64,000 nt of DNA from Mycobacterium sp. Aquia_216 (GCF_026723865.1 NZ_CP113529.1:62001-126000); one strand, 5' to 3'; shown: positions 16,803 through 24,823, counted from the first letter of the stretch. Notes: generated by a model from the letters alone, not told the origin. Made by a program: numbers and translations.

Positions 16803-17906
16803 TCAGCCGTCTTCTGCCAGTCGTCGCACGGTGGACAGCCATTCCTCGACGATGTCGAGGACCACCTCCCGCGAGCGCCGTACCTTGTTGATCGAACCAA
16901 CGATCTGCCCTGCCGGGGAACCCGACAGCGCGCTCGACCGCGCACGCATGAACCGGGCGGCGGCATCCGCATACACGATGCCCTGCAACGGCATTGGCAA
17001 CGGATCAGGGTTGTCAGGGCCATCCCACGCCTCGGTCCACTCGGTGCGGATCTGACGGGCCGGCTTGCCGGTCATCGCGCGCGAACGGACCGTGTCGGAA
17101 TACCCGGCCTTCAGCAGATTCTCGACGACCCACGGTTCCGTCGATGCCTCGGCGACCGTCAACCACAACGAGCCGGTCCAGGCCCCCTGGGCGCCAAGGG
17201 CCATCGCCGCGGCCATCTGCCGGCCGTTGCCGATACCTCCGGCAGCCAGGACGGGGATGTCCGGTCCGACCTCATCCACGACCGCGGGCACCAGAACCAT
17301 GGTGGCGATCTCGCCGGTGTGTCCCCCGGCCTCGCCGCCCTGGGCGATGATCACATCCACTCCCGCATCGACGTTGCGCCGAGCATGGCGCGGTGAGCCA
17401 CTCAATGCGCCCACCAGAACCCCCTTTTCATGCGCGGCATCGATCGCGTATGTCGGCGGCGGCCCCAGCGCGTTGACGATCATCGACACCGGATGGCGCA
17501 GCGCGACCTCTACCTGGCCGGGTCCTTCCGCCTCGACCGCGAGGCCGGCCGCGATCACCCGCCGTTCGGTGTCCACCGGTAGCGGCGGCACGCCATGATT
17601 ACTCAGCACCTTTTCCATGTGTTCGGTGTGGCCGGGCGGGATGAGTTCACGCAACGCATCGAGGCTGTAGGCCTCCCCCTTGCCGACGAACTTCTCCGGC
17701 ATCGCGAAGTCCACGCCGTACGGCCGGCCACCGACGTGCTCGTCGATCCAGGACAGCTCGACCTCGAGGCGCTCGGCGTTGTAGGCCAGCGCGCCCAGCA
17801 CCCCGTATCCACCGGCCTTGCTAACCTCCGCGACCACGTCGCGGCAGTGCGAGAACGCGAAGAGCGGGAACTCGATACCGAGTCGCTCACACAGCGCATT
17901 TGCCAT
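16803..17906 (-). CDS. Nitronate-monooxygenase/IpdC-like FMN oxidoreductase
   Basis: 367 residues of the FMN-binding NMO/2-nitropropane dioxygenase TIM-barrel family. Features are FPLFAFSHCRDVVAEVSKAGGYGVLGAL at the start, VDVIIAQGGEAGGHTGEIATM near 190-210 and PVLAAGGIGNGRQMAAAMALGAQG near 225-250, the phosphate-binding loops. True nitronate monooxygenases are one possibility. In the steroid-degradation setting a closer role model is IpdC, which reduces a CoA-linked ring-C/D intermediate. Twelve bases separate its stop from the kshA-like start, and 27 separate it from the crotonase. Confidence 0.85.
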   Translation of the reverse strand: MANALCERLGIEFPLFAFSHCRDVVAEVSKAGGYGVLGALAYNAERLEVELSWIDEHVGGRPYGVDFAMPEKFVGKGEAYSLDALRELIPPGHTEHMEKVLSNHGVPPLPVDTERRVIAAGLAVEAEGPGQVEVALRHPVSMIVNALGPPPTYAIDAAHEKGVLVGALSGSPRHARRNVDAGVDVIIAQGGEAGGHTGEIATMVLVPAVVDEVGPDIPVLAAGGIGNGRQMAAAMALGAQGAWTGSLWLTVAEASTEPWVVENLLKAGYSDTVRSRAMTGKPARQIRTEWTEAWDGPDNPDPLPMPLQGIVYADAAARFMRARSSALSGSPAGQIVGSINKVRRSREVVLDIVEEWLSTVRRLAEDG

Positions 17907-17933
17907 GTATCAGTCTCCTGTCTGCTGCGTTGC

Positions 17934-18782
17934 TCACAATGGGTTCCAACGAGCGATTCGGTCGTCGTGGAATGCGGCGAACGAGTTGGCCAGATCCCCG
18001 CTGCCCGTGCACATCACCTGCGTTCGGTTCTCGAGGTCGAGCGCATGACGCAGGCTCGGCGAGTCGATGGTCTGCCACATGGTTTCCTTGGTCATCCAGA
18101 CCGCTAACGGCGAATTCTGAGCTATCTCGCGGGCTTTCGCCATAGCAGCGTCGAGCAGGCTCGCCGCGTCGACCACCTCGAGGACCAATCCGATGGCGAC
18201 CGCTTCGGCTGCGTCGAATACCCGTCCGGTGAGCATCAATTCGGCAGCCCGCGATGCTCCGACCAGACGTGGCAGGTAGTAGCTGGTGCCCATGTCGCAT
18301 GCCGATACCCCATGCCGGATGAACACCGCGCCGAACGTGGCCGAATCAGCCGCATACCGGATGTCGCATGCCAACGCCAGCGCGAAGCCACCCCCCAACG
18401 CAAACCCGTTGACCGCCGCGATAACCGGTACCCGCAGCCGATGGATCTTCTCGAAGGCCGAGGCCATGAGTTCCTGTGCGGCCATGGTGATGGCGACCGT
18501 CGAGGTGGCCGCGGAGCGCAGCTCGGCGTATGGGACGCCCGCACTGTCGGACAGATCATCGGGTTGCGATTTCAGGTCGGCACCACTGCAAAACGAGACT
18601 CCGGTGCCCGTCACCACGATCGCTCGCAGCGTCGGATCTCCGTTCAGTCCGTCCAGCAGGCGATGCATATCGGTTAAGGTCTGCGAGTCCAACGCATTTC
18701 GACGGTGCGGACGGTTGATCGTCATGACGGCGATGGCGCCGTCGTCAAGGCGCTCGACGGTGATCGCGGGATCGGCGCTCAC
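17934..18782 (-). CDS. Enoyl-CoA hydratase/isomerase family protein (crotonase)
   Basis: 282 residues from a GTG that overlaps the preceding SnoaL-like stop (GTGA), so translation is coupled. Crotonase features are INRPHRRNALD near 25, the first oxyanion segment SFCSGADLK near 65, and PVIAAVNGFALGGGFALALACDIRYA near 120-145 for the second. At the position of catalytic Glu residues the sequence reads ATFGAVFIRHGVSACDMG, so the usual acid pair is partly replaced; hydrolase or C-C cleaving crotonases vary here. It belongs to the KshA-like operon and probably acts on a CoA-thioester of the steroid side chain or ring. Confidence 0.85.
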   Translation of the reverse strand: MSADPAITVERLDDGAIAVMTINRPHRRNALDSQTLTDMHRLLDGLNGDPTLRAIVVTGTGVSFCSGADLKSQPDDLSDSAGVPYAELRSAATSTVAITMAAQELMASAFEKIHRLRVPVIAAVNGFALGGGFALALACDIRYAADSATFGAVFIRHGVSACDMGTSYYLPRLVGASRAAELMLTGRVFDAAEAVAIGLVLEVVDAASLLDAAMAKAREIAQNSPLAVWMTKETMWQTIDSPSLRHALDLENRTQVMCTGSGDLANSFAAFHDDRIARWNPL

Positions 18783-18979
18783 GCGCTCGCCCCGGGGGAG
18801 CCTTCGGCGAACCCCGCGACCATCGCGGCGGACACCATGGGGTCGTCGAACTCGCGCCAGAGGGTGATCTTCCCGTCGCGGAACTCGAACACGCCGATGT
18901 AGTGGAATTCGAATCGGACATCGTCGTGCAGTTCGCCGATGACCGCGTCGAGGTCGAGCGCGCTGTCTATGTCGGTCAT
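18779..18979 (-). CDS. Truncated SnoaL/limonene-epoxide-hydrolase-like protein
   Basis: 66 residues, with an AGAAGG ribosome site eight bases before the ATG at 18977-18979. The last half, YIGVFEFRDGKITLWREF, is the final beta-strand pair of SnoaL/LEH-fold proteins. The first half (MTDIDSALDLDAVIGELHDD) looks like the family's start, but the 50-60 residues normally between them are absent. An in-frame internal deletion is the simplest reading. It still has a start, a ribosome site and coupling to the crotonase, so it may be kept only as a leader for that gene. A small working protein is not excluded. Confidence 0.6.
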   Translation of the reverse strand: MTDIDSALDLDAVIGELHDDVRFEFHYIGVFEFRDGKITLWREFDDPMVSAAMVAGFAEGSPGASA

Positions 18980-18991
18980 GACCAAACCCTT

Positions 18992-19771
18992 CTACCGGGC
19001 TACCATTCCGCCATCGGCGATGATGGTCTGACCGGTGATGAAACTTCCCGCGTCGGAAAGCAATAGGAGTGCCGGAGGCACCATCTCGGCGGGCTCGGCG
19101 ATTCGCTTCAGCAGCGCCGCGGCCTTCATCACCTCGAGGAACTCCGGCGGGTTGGCGCGCGCCATGTCGGTATCGACCGAGCCGGGCGCCAAGGCATTGA
19201 CCCGAATTCCCTGCGATGCGAACTCCGCGGCCATGGATCGCGTGAACGACACCATCGCGGCCTTAGCCGCCGCATACATCGACACCGCAGGCGAATAGAT
19301 GAAGGCGCCGGCGGATACCACGTTGAGGACCGACGCGTGCTCGCTGTTGCGCAGGTGCGGCAGCGCCGCCTGAATCAGGAACACCGGACCTTGCAGGTTG
19401 ACCGAGAACGACTTCGACCACGCTTCGGGTGTGAACTCACCCAGCGGCAGCGAAAGCGCATTGGCGGCGTTGTTGACCACCATGTCGATTCCGCCGAACT
19501 CCGCGACGGTGGCGTCGACGAGACGCTCGATGGCATCGAGGTCACCCAGATGTGTGGGGACGCCGACGGCGCGCCCGTCGCCCAGCGCCTGCAGCTTCTC
19601 GGCCGCCGCGGCGCACGCATCCGGCTTCCGGCTGGCGACGACCACATTGGCCCCGCACTCGGCCAACCCCTCGGCGATCGATAGCCCGATGCCGCGCGTG
19701 CCGCCGGTGACGATGGCGGTGCGGCCGCTGAGGTCGAAGAGTGCGTGCAGCGAATTCTTGGTCAGGGTCAC
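18992..19771 (-). CDS. Short-chain dehydrogenase/reductase (glucose/3-oxoacyl reductase type)
   Basis: 259 residues from a GTG with GGAGGAGG six bases ahead. Classical SDR motifs are complete: TGGTRGIG (about 22-29), NNAAN (about 99-103), the catalytic Ser in NVVSAGAF and Tyr-Lys in YAAAK (about 165-169), and the C-terminal GQTIIADGGM. It is first in the KshA-like operon after TetR. A hydroxysteroid or 3-hydroxyacyl-CoA dehydrogenase role fits the setting but is inferred. A palindrome lies immediately upstream. Confidence 0.9.
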   Translation of the reverse strand: MTLTKNSLHALFDLSGRTAIVTGGTRGIGLSIAEGLAECGANVVVASRKPDACAAAAEKLQALGDGRAVGVPTHLGDLDAIERLVDATVAEFGGIDMVVNNAANALSLPLGEFTPEAWSKSFSVNLQGPVFLIQAALPHLRNSEHASVLNVVSAGAFIYSPAVSMYAAAKAAMVSFTRSMAAEFASQGIRVNALAPGSVDTDMARANPPEFLEVMKAAALLKRIAEPAEMVPPALLLLSDAGSFITGQTIIADGGMVAR

Positions 19772-19796
19772 CGATGCCTCCTCCGCAGCGCCATTA

Positions 19797-19813
19797 CCTT
19801 ACACAACGTAAGG
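19797..19813. promoter_or_regulatory. Inverted repeat, probable TetR operator of the KshA-like operon
   Basis: CCTTAC-N5-GTAAGG is a perfect inverted repeat between the TetR gene and the SDR that begins the operon. This spacing and the TTAC/GTAA ends are common in TetR operators. It lies 26-42 bases upstream of the SDR start codon. It does not resemble the KstR half-site AAC/GTT pattern, so the operon is probably under its own TetR rather than KstR. Confidence 0.55.
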
Positions 19814-19827
19814 AAACTAAATGATAG

Positions 19828-20448
19828 TCACTCACCGGCAGTGATCCCATGCACGATCAATGACCACAGATGGGCGATCAGTTCGGACTCTCCGAGTGCC
19901 TTGTTCACCGAGGTGTGCAGCGTGACGGCACCGCGCACGGTATCCATCAGCGCGCTCCCGTCGACGTCGGACCGCACCAGGCCCTCGGCCTTTCCGCGTT
20001 CGATCAGGCCAACCCACCGTGCCCGGATCGGCGCCATGTAGCGTGCTTCGACCTGTTCGACCAGGTCGGGCCGGCGATAGAGCACGGTCGCGACACCCGG
20101 CATGCCGGCCAGATATGCGGGATCGGATTGGACGCGGACCATCCCGGTGATCAGGCCGGTCAACGCCTCGGCGAAGGGGAGTTCGTCGATCGCGGGAAAT
20201 TCTCCGGGTGCGGAAAAGATCGCATCCTCAACGAGCGCGAACTTGCTGCCCCAGTGTTCGTAGACAAACGGCCGCGACACCCCGGCATGACGCGCCACAC
20301 CGGCCAGCGTGATTTCGTCGTAGCCGTTGGCGATCAACAGTTCACGGGTCGCGGAGATGACCGCCGCGCGGCGGTGCATGTCGCGCGGGCGCCCACGCGT
20401 GGCGTCTTCGGCGGTCCCACCGCTGTCGCGCTGTGCGGCCGGCGTCAT
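19828..20448 (-). CDS. TetR-family regulator of the steroid-type operon
   Basis: 206 residues from the ATG at 20446-20448; the frame continues upstream but without coding character. The helix-turn-helix is at about 25-70: RRAAVISATRELLIANGYDEITLAGVARHAGVSRPFVYEHWGSK is recognisable as TetR (GVSRPFVYEHW being the recognition helix). The C-terminal ligand domain is helical. It lies upstream of the SDR-to-KshA operon in the same direction with an inverted repeat between, so it is the likely repressor. Confidence 0.9.
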   Translation of the reverse strand: MTPAAQRDSGGTAEDATRGRPRDMHRRAAVISATRELLIANGYDEITLAGVARHAGVSRPFVYEHWGSKFALVEDAIFSAPGEFPAIDELPFAEALTGLITGMVRVQSDPAYLAGMPGVATVLYRRPDLVEQVEARYMAPIRARWVGLIERGKAEGLVRSDVDGSALMDTVRGAVTLHTSVNKALGESELIAHLWSLIVHGITAGE

Positions 20449-20734
20449 CGTCGAACCATACCCAGCCAATAAAGGGCGGGCGCGTGGAACCGGACGCTGC
20501 TGGTTCGCGGCGTGACCCAGTGTCTGACGGGACGTCACTGATTCGTACAAAATCGATCCGGATTCGCTGCACAACATCGCCAGAGAAGTTGTCGGGAGTA
20601 CCGTCGCGGGGCGGTCGTCACCACGCTGCCGTTCGCGATGGTGGACTCGCTGTTTAGTGTCACTGGAACTCGAATCCGTCCGCCCTCGACGGTCGAGTTC
20701 GCCAAGCTCGTCTCCCAGCGACTTGGCCGCTGAT

Positions 20735-21067
20735 TCAGACCGCGATCTGGTGGTGGCGAATTTGGTTGCTCCCGCACCGTTTGGCTTCGTACATTGCGTT
20801 GTCGGCGTGAGCAACCAACCGGCGAAAAGCTTGATCCGCAAAGTCGGAAACGATGCTGCGCAACGCCAGGGTGGCGATTCCGACGCTAGCGGTCACGGGG
20901 GCGTTGGTTCCGGCCACGGCGTCACAGAGGTGTCGACCCCACCCGACCTTCTGCTCTGCTGTCACGATGTCGGCGATCAAGAATTCCTCACCGCCGACCC
21001 GACCGACCACGGTGTCGCCGCAGGCAGCGTTCAAGGCGCCGGCAACCACCCGGAGCATGAAACACAC
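20735..21067 (-). pseudogene. GGDEF (diguanylate cyclase) C-terminal remnant
   Basis: The 110-residue frame contains GRVGGEEFLIAD, the catalytic GG(D/E)EF loop, followed by the later GGDEF-domain strand APVTASVGIATL and the closing helix LVAHADNAMYEAKRCGSNQI. The first half of the domain (substrate-binding NRR and DxDxFK segments) and any sensor region are missing. An in-frame TGA directly precedes the frame. Without the metal-binding first strand it cannot make c-di-GMP, so this is a 5'-truncated relic. Confidence 0.7.
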
Positions 21068-21100
21068 TCAGCCGGCAGTCGGCGTCCACAAATCCGGGCG

Positions 21101-21298
21101 GTGCACGTGATCTTCGCCGGTGCCGCAACCATCGCGGCGCTCTCGGGGCTCGGCGTCGCGGTGCCCGGAGCTGCCGAGACCGCTATCGCGTGGGGTGCGG
21201 GGCAGCTGGCGGGCAGCGGATTCGCCGCAGACGACCCATCGGATCCGGGGTGGAATGCCGATCCGGGTTGGGATTTTCAGCCGTCCCCCGAGAACTAA
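21101..21298 (+). CDS. Possible small exported protein, N-terminus unclear
   Basis: Up to 65 residues from a GTG. A hydrophobic stretch with AGAATIAALSGLGVAVPGAA resembles a signal peptide core, followed by a short polar tail (DDPSDPGWNADPGW, ending PSPEN) like those of small mycobacterial exported proteins. The basic residues expected before the hydrophobic core lie upstream of the start codon (RRPQIRAV), so the true start may be lost through the same event that cut the adjacent GGDEF gene. Low certainty. Confidence 0.35.
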   Translation: MHVIFAGAATIAALSGLGVAVPGAAETAIAWGAGQLAGSGFAADDPSDPGWNADPGWDFQPSPEN

Positions 21299-21570
21299 CC
21301 GATGCAGCTTTAGCGGTCACGGCGGGATTAGGCGTTGGCCAGCCACCGTTGGCCCAGCGCGTCGACTCAGCGTTGGATGAGCGGATTAAGCCCGCCGATA
21401 TTCCGTTAGCCGGCGTGCACCCTTGAGCGTTCCGCGCGACGCACCGGCCAGGCAAAGCCGGGAGTGAAACGGAGCGTGACTGAAGCGCCACCACGGCGGA
21501 AGGCCACAGATTCCAGTGCGGCCGTGACCTCTCGGAACACAATTGGCTGAGATACACTGCCCGCGTTGCT
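21299..21570. other. Gap with no recognised gene
   Basis: About 270 bases between the small exported frame and the TetR gene. Short frames cross it on both strands, but none has a ribosome site, a family motif or convincing codon use. It probably holds the TetR promoter and leftover sequence from the neighbouring decay. Confidence 0.4.
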
Positions 21571-22200
21571 ATGAAGCGGAAAGCTGATGTCGAGGGGCGC
21601 CGCCGCATTCTGTGTGATGCCGCGATCCAACTCCTTGCCGACGAAGGCGCCAAGGGGCTCACACATCGCCGGGTGGAGCGACAGGCAGGGCTGCCCGACG
21701 GCACGACGTCATCGTATTTTCGCACCCGCTCGGCGTTGCTCCGCGCAACAGCTGAGCGCGTGGCCGAGCTGGACGCCGTCGATTTCGAAGCCATCATGCT
21801 GCGGTGCGCTGCGCCAGATGCCGTAGCGACGGCCACAACTTTGTCGGTACTCGCCGAAATGGTCGTTCATTCGGCGACCGGCCCCGGCCTAGCTCGGTCG
21901 CGGGCGCGCTACGAACTGGCGTTGCATGCGCACCGAGACGACGTGCTGCAGGGCGCCATTCAGGATGCGATTGCGGGTTTCGTAGCGCTGAGTGAACAGG
22001 CGGTCACACAGCTGCAGCCCGGCCCTGTCGATCGCGCTCTCGTGGAAAAGCAGGCCCGCGCGATCACCACCTTCATCAACGGCGTAATCGTCCGGCAGGT
22101 ATTCGGACATCCGGGCGTCGACAGCGCCGAGGAACTCACCCAGTTGCTGCACGCGCTGGTTGCCGGAGTCGCCGCTACCCACCACGTGCACAACGGCTAG
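21571..22200 (+). CDS. TetR/AcrR-family regulator
   Basis: 209 residues. The DNA-binding domain (about 8-55) includes GRRRILCDAAIQLLADEGAKG and GLTHRRVERQAGLPDGTTSSYF, with Ser-Ser-Tyr-Phe in the recognition helix. The long helical C-domain (about 75-205) has the YELALHAHRD segment seen in TetR_C-type proteins that sense lipophilic compounds. It lies upstream of an alpha/beta hydrolase with a large double palindrome between them, which is its likely operator. Confidence 0.9.
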   Translation: MKRKADVEGRRRILCDAAIQLLADEGAKGLTHRRVERQAGLPDGTTSSYFRTRSALLRATAERVAELDAVDFEAIMLRCAAPDAVATATTLSVLAEMVVHSATGPGLARSRARYELALHAHRDDVLQGAIQDAIAGFVALSEQAVTQLQPGPVDRALVEKQARAITTFINGVIVRQVFGHPGVDSAEELTQLLHALVAGVAATHHVHNG

Positions 22201-22248
22201 TTCTGACCGAAGGGCACGGCAAATCGGCATGTCCCTGTACGCGTATGT

Positions 22249-22290
22249 ATTTCTACAAACGTAGGATTTTTTTCCTACATTTGTAGAAAT
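22249..22290. promoter_or_regulatory. Large double palindrome, probable TetR operator
   Basis: ATTTCTACAAACGTAGGA at 22249-22266 and TCCTACATTTGTAGAAAT at 22273-22290 are inverted copies (17 of 18 match) around six T residues. Each arm is itself CTAC-N4-GTAG, so the site offers two operator copies. It is the only AT-rich stretch in the gap between the TetR and hydrolase genes. A terminator is less likely because the T run is in the loop, not after the stem. Confidence 0.65.
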
Positions 22291-22470
22291 CGTGTTACGG
22301 TCTGGGCTCATGGGTCACCGCGTCGCCGACTCCGGCGAGGGTGCGCACCAATCCCCGGCCCGCGCAAGCGATGTCCGCGTCGGGGATGTGCACACTGCGG
22401 CACGAACTAGCGGGTTGCTCGGCATCGACCGCTTCGGCCTCGACGCACCTGGGCCGGGAAGGAAGGATCT

Positions 22471-23229
22471 ATGCGTTTCGTCCTCGTGCACGGTGGCTTT
22501 CACGCTGCATGGTGCTGGGAGCGGACCATTCTCGAACTCCACCGCCTCGGGCACGACGCGGTGGCCGTCGACATTCCCGGCCACGGCACGCGCCTTCACG
22601 AGGAATCCACGCTTGCCAACCGACGCGACGCCATCGTTGGCGTTCTACGGCCAGGAGATGTCCTGGTCGGCCACTCCGGAGGTGGTTTCGACATCACCTT
22701 GGCCGCAGACGCAGCCAGTGACCTCGTCGCCCACATCGTTTACCTGGCCGCCGGGTTGCCTCGCGAGGGCCGCACCTACCCCGAGGCGATGGCGATGCGC
22801 GACTCCGAGGACGGTTCGTTTGACGCCGACGTCGGAGAGATGTTCGGCCACTTGCATTTCGGCGACGACGGCGCCATGAGCTTCGCCACCTTCGAAGGCG
22901 CGTGGAAATACTTCTACCACGACTGCGACGAGCAAACCGCACGATGGGCGTTTGAGCGCTTGTGCCCGGAACGGTTCGGCGACACGACGACCACACCCGT
23001 ATCGGTACCCCGTTTCTGGGCAGCCGACCTGCCTCGCAGCTACATCCTGTGCCTGCAGGATCGCTCCAAGCCACGGTGGCTCTCCGATGTGGTGATCAAG
23101 CGCCTTGGCGTCGAACCACTGACCATCGACTCCTCGCATTCGCCGTTCCTGAGCCGGCCGGCCGAGCTTGCCGGACTGCTCGTCGCCGCGACGACCACCA
23201 CACCGATAGGCCCACTGATCCCGCCGTAA
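22471..23229 (+). CDS. Alpha/beta-hydrolase (esterase/hydroxynitrile-lyase-like)
   Basis: 252 residues, AAGGAAGG eight bases before the ATG. The fold opens MRFVLVHGGFHAAWCWE, with the oxyanion HGG/H, then DIPGHGTR. The nucleophile Ser is in VGHSGGGFD (about residue 70) and the His in SSHSPFLSRP (about 218). This class includes salicylate-esterase and hydroxynitrile-lyase-like enzymes acting on small esters. The TetR gene and operator immediately upstream suggest it is induced by its substrate. Confidence 0.85.
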   Translation: MRFVLVHGGFHAAWCWERTILELHRLGHDAVAVDIPGHGTRLHEESTLANRRDAIVGVLRPGDVLVGHSGGGFDITLAADAASDLVAHIVYLAAGLPREGRTYPEAMAMRDSEDGSFDADVGEMFGHLHFGDDGAMSFATFEGAWKYFYHDCDEQTARWAFERLCPERFGDTTTTPVSVPRFWAADLPRSYILCLQDRSKPRWLSDVVIKRLGVEPLTIDSSHSPFLSRPAELAGLLVAATTTTPIGPLIPP

Positions 23230-23328
23230 TCACACCGGAAAGGAATACATCCTGCTGATCCACATGTATTTCGGCGGCTCCAACGGCAACTTCGACCTGT
23301 CCGGGTAGGAGAGGTTAGGAAAAGGAAA

Positions 23329-24639
23329 GTGACGGATCACCCCGGGCGTCGCCCCTTCGACCGGTTTGAAACCGCAAGTGCGGCAACGTTAATCACGCGG
23401 GCCGCGGTTCGGCGGGTGGTCACCATCGGTTGTTGTGTGGTGTTGTCGGCGACGGGATGCGAATTCCATGGCCTGAATTCGCTACCGCTGCCGGGGGCGG
23501 TCGGCCGTGGGCCGGGGGCTAACGTCTACCACGTCGAGCTGCCGAATGTCGGGACGATGGAATCGAATTCGCCGGTGATGATCGACGATGTCGTGGTCGG
23601 CAGTGTCGGTGCGATGCGGGTGCAAGGTTGGCACGCCGACGTCGAGATCTCGGTCAAGCGCGATGTCGTCGTGCCGGCCAACGTGATAGCCAGCGTCGGT
23701 CAGACCAGCCTGCTGGGGACGATGCATGTGGAGCTCAATACGCCGCTGGGCCAGTCGGGAAGCGGGCGGCTGCAGCCGGGGGCGACCATCCCGCTGAGCC
23801 GGTCGACCGCCTACCCGTCGACGGAGCAGACGCTGTCGTCGCTGGGCGCGGTCGTCAACGGCGGGGGGCTGGGACAGATCGGGGAGATCGTCCATAATTT
23901 CTCGGCCGCCCTGTCGGGGCACGAGGGCGCGTTTCGTGATCTGATTACTCGCCTCGACACGTTCGTGGGAACTCTGGATGATCAGCGGGACAACCTCGTT
24001 GACTCGATTGAGGCGCTGAACCGGCTTGCGGCCACCTTCGCCGGTCAACGCGACGTCATCACCGAGGCGCTGCACAAGATTCCGCCCGCGCTTGATGTGT
24101 TGCTCAAGGAGCGCCCGCGCCTGACGGCCGCTCTGGAGCACCTTCGGGTGTTCAGCAATACCGCCACCCGGTTGGTCAACGACGCCCAGGCCGACCTGGT
24201 CAAGAACCTCAAAAACCTGGAACCGACCATCAAAGCGCTCGCCGACGTCGGACCGGAGTTCGGCACGGCGATCGCGGCCGGGTTCGTGTTCCCGTTCACC
24301 CAGAACTTCGTCGACCGCGCGGTCCGAGGCGACTACTTCAACATCACTGCCGAATTAGACCTGACGATTCCACGGCTCAAGCGGGGATTGCTGTTGGGAA
24401 CCCACTGGGGACAGCCGGATATGCCCATACCACCCGAGCCCGGCGACCCGTACCGCTTGAAGTACACCCTCGACCCGTTGGATAACCCCGTGCGGCCGCC
24501 GTGGGTCGATCCCAATGCGCTTCCCCTGCCCGGGCCGCCGCCGGGTATCCCGCTTCCTGGCCCGCCACCGGCACCGGTGCCTGACGCGGATCTTGGTCAA
24601 GCGCCGCCGGCAACGGCACCGACGGGAGGTGGTGGATAG
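23329..24639 (+). CDS. Orphan MceE-type lipoprotein (Lpr family)
   Basis: 436 residues from a GTG with AGGAAAAGGAAA just ahead. After a 25-residue cytoplasmic start, a hydrophobic segment ends in the lipobox LSATGC (Cys44). CEFHGLNSLPLPG, the MCE domain (about 65-145) with VMIDDVVVGSVGAM and VGQTSLLGTMHVEL, and the helical tail (about 170-330) follow the MceE pattern. The C-terminus is Pro-rich. MceE proteins anchor the lipid-transport needle in Mce complexes, which normally need YrbEAB and MceA-F. None of those is present except a cut mceF start, so this is a leftover of an mce operon or borrows partners from another locus. Confidence 0.9.
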   Translation: MTDHPGRRPFDRFETASAATLITRAAVRRVVTIGCCVVLSATGCEFHGLNSLPLPGAVGRGPGANVYHVELPNVGTMESNSPVMIDDVVVGSVGAMRVQGWHADVEISVKRDVVVPANVIASVGQTSLLGTMHVELNTPLGQSGSGRLQPGATIPLSRSTAYPSTEQTLSSLGAVVNGGGLGQIGEIVHNFSAALSGHEGAFRDLITRLDTFVGTLDDQRDNLVDSIEALNRLAATFAGQRDVITEALHKIPPALDVLLKERPRLTAALEHLRVFSNTATRLVNDAQADLVKNLKNLEPTIKALADVGPEFGTAIAAGFVFPFTQNFVDRAVRGDYFNITAELDLTIPRLKRGLLLGTHWGQPDMPIPPEPGDPYRLKYTLDPLDNPVRPPWVDPNALPLPGPPPGIPLPGPPPAPVPDADLGQAPPATAPTGGGG

Positions 24640-24726
24640 ATGCCGACGCGCATCGTTCGGATCCACTTGGTCAAGCTCTACCCGCGCTTTCGCGCCGGTA
24701 GTTGTGGCGGTGGCGGAGGGATTTGA
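24640..24726 (+). pseudogene. mceF remnant, cut at the tRNA-Ser
   Basis: The ATG at 24640 follows the mceE stop directly. The first eleven codons, MPTRIVRIHLV, match the start of MceF proteins (M-x-T-R-x-V-R-x-Q-L). After about base 24675 the sequence no longer resembles MceF, lacks the transmembrane helix, and runs into the tRNA-Ser, stopping at 24724-24726 within it. Roughly 2 percent of the gene is left. The break lies about 30 bases from the tRNA 3' end. Confidence 0.6.
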
Positions 24727-24794
24727 ACCCTCGGACGGTTTTAGCCGTCACACGCTTTCGAGGCGTGCTCCTTAGGCCGCTCGGACACGCCACC
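24705..24794 (-). tRNA. tRNA-Ser (anticodon CGA)
   Basis: The minus strand gives a class II tRNA of 90 bases including an encoded CCA. The acceptor arms are GGTGGCG (24788-24794) and CGCCACC (24709-24715), the anticodon loop is CTCGAAA on a CACGC/GCGTG stem, a long variable arm follows, and the T-arm has GGTTCAAATCC. It reads UCG codons. Its 3' end faces the truncated mceF, so the gene marks the boundary between accessory DNA and the conserved core. Confidence 0.95.
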
Positions 24795-24823
24795 GCCGAG
24801 CAGCTTACCCAACCAGCACCCAC

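Noticed and set aside
22249..22290. Possible rho-independent terminator for the TetR gene
   Set aside because: The T run is in the loop rather than after the stem, and the arms are operator-like; the site lies 50 bases past the TetR stop and before a divergently named promoter region of the next gene.
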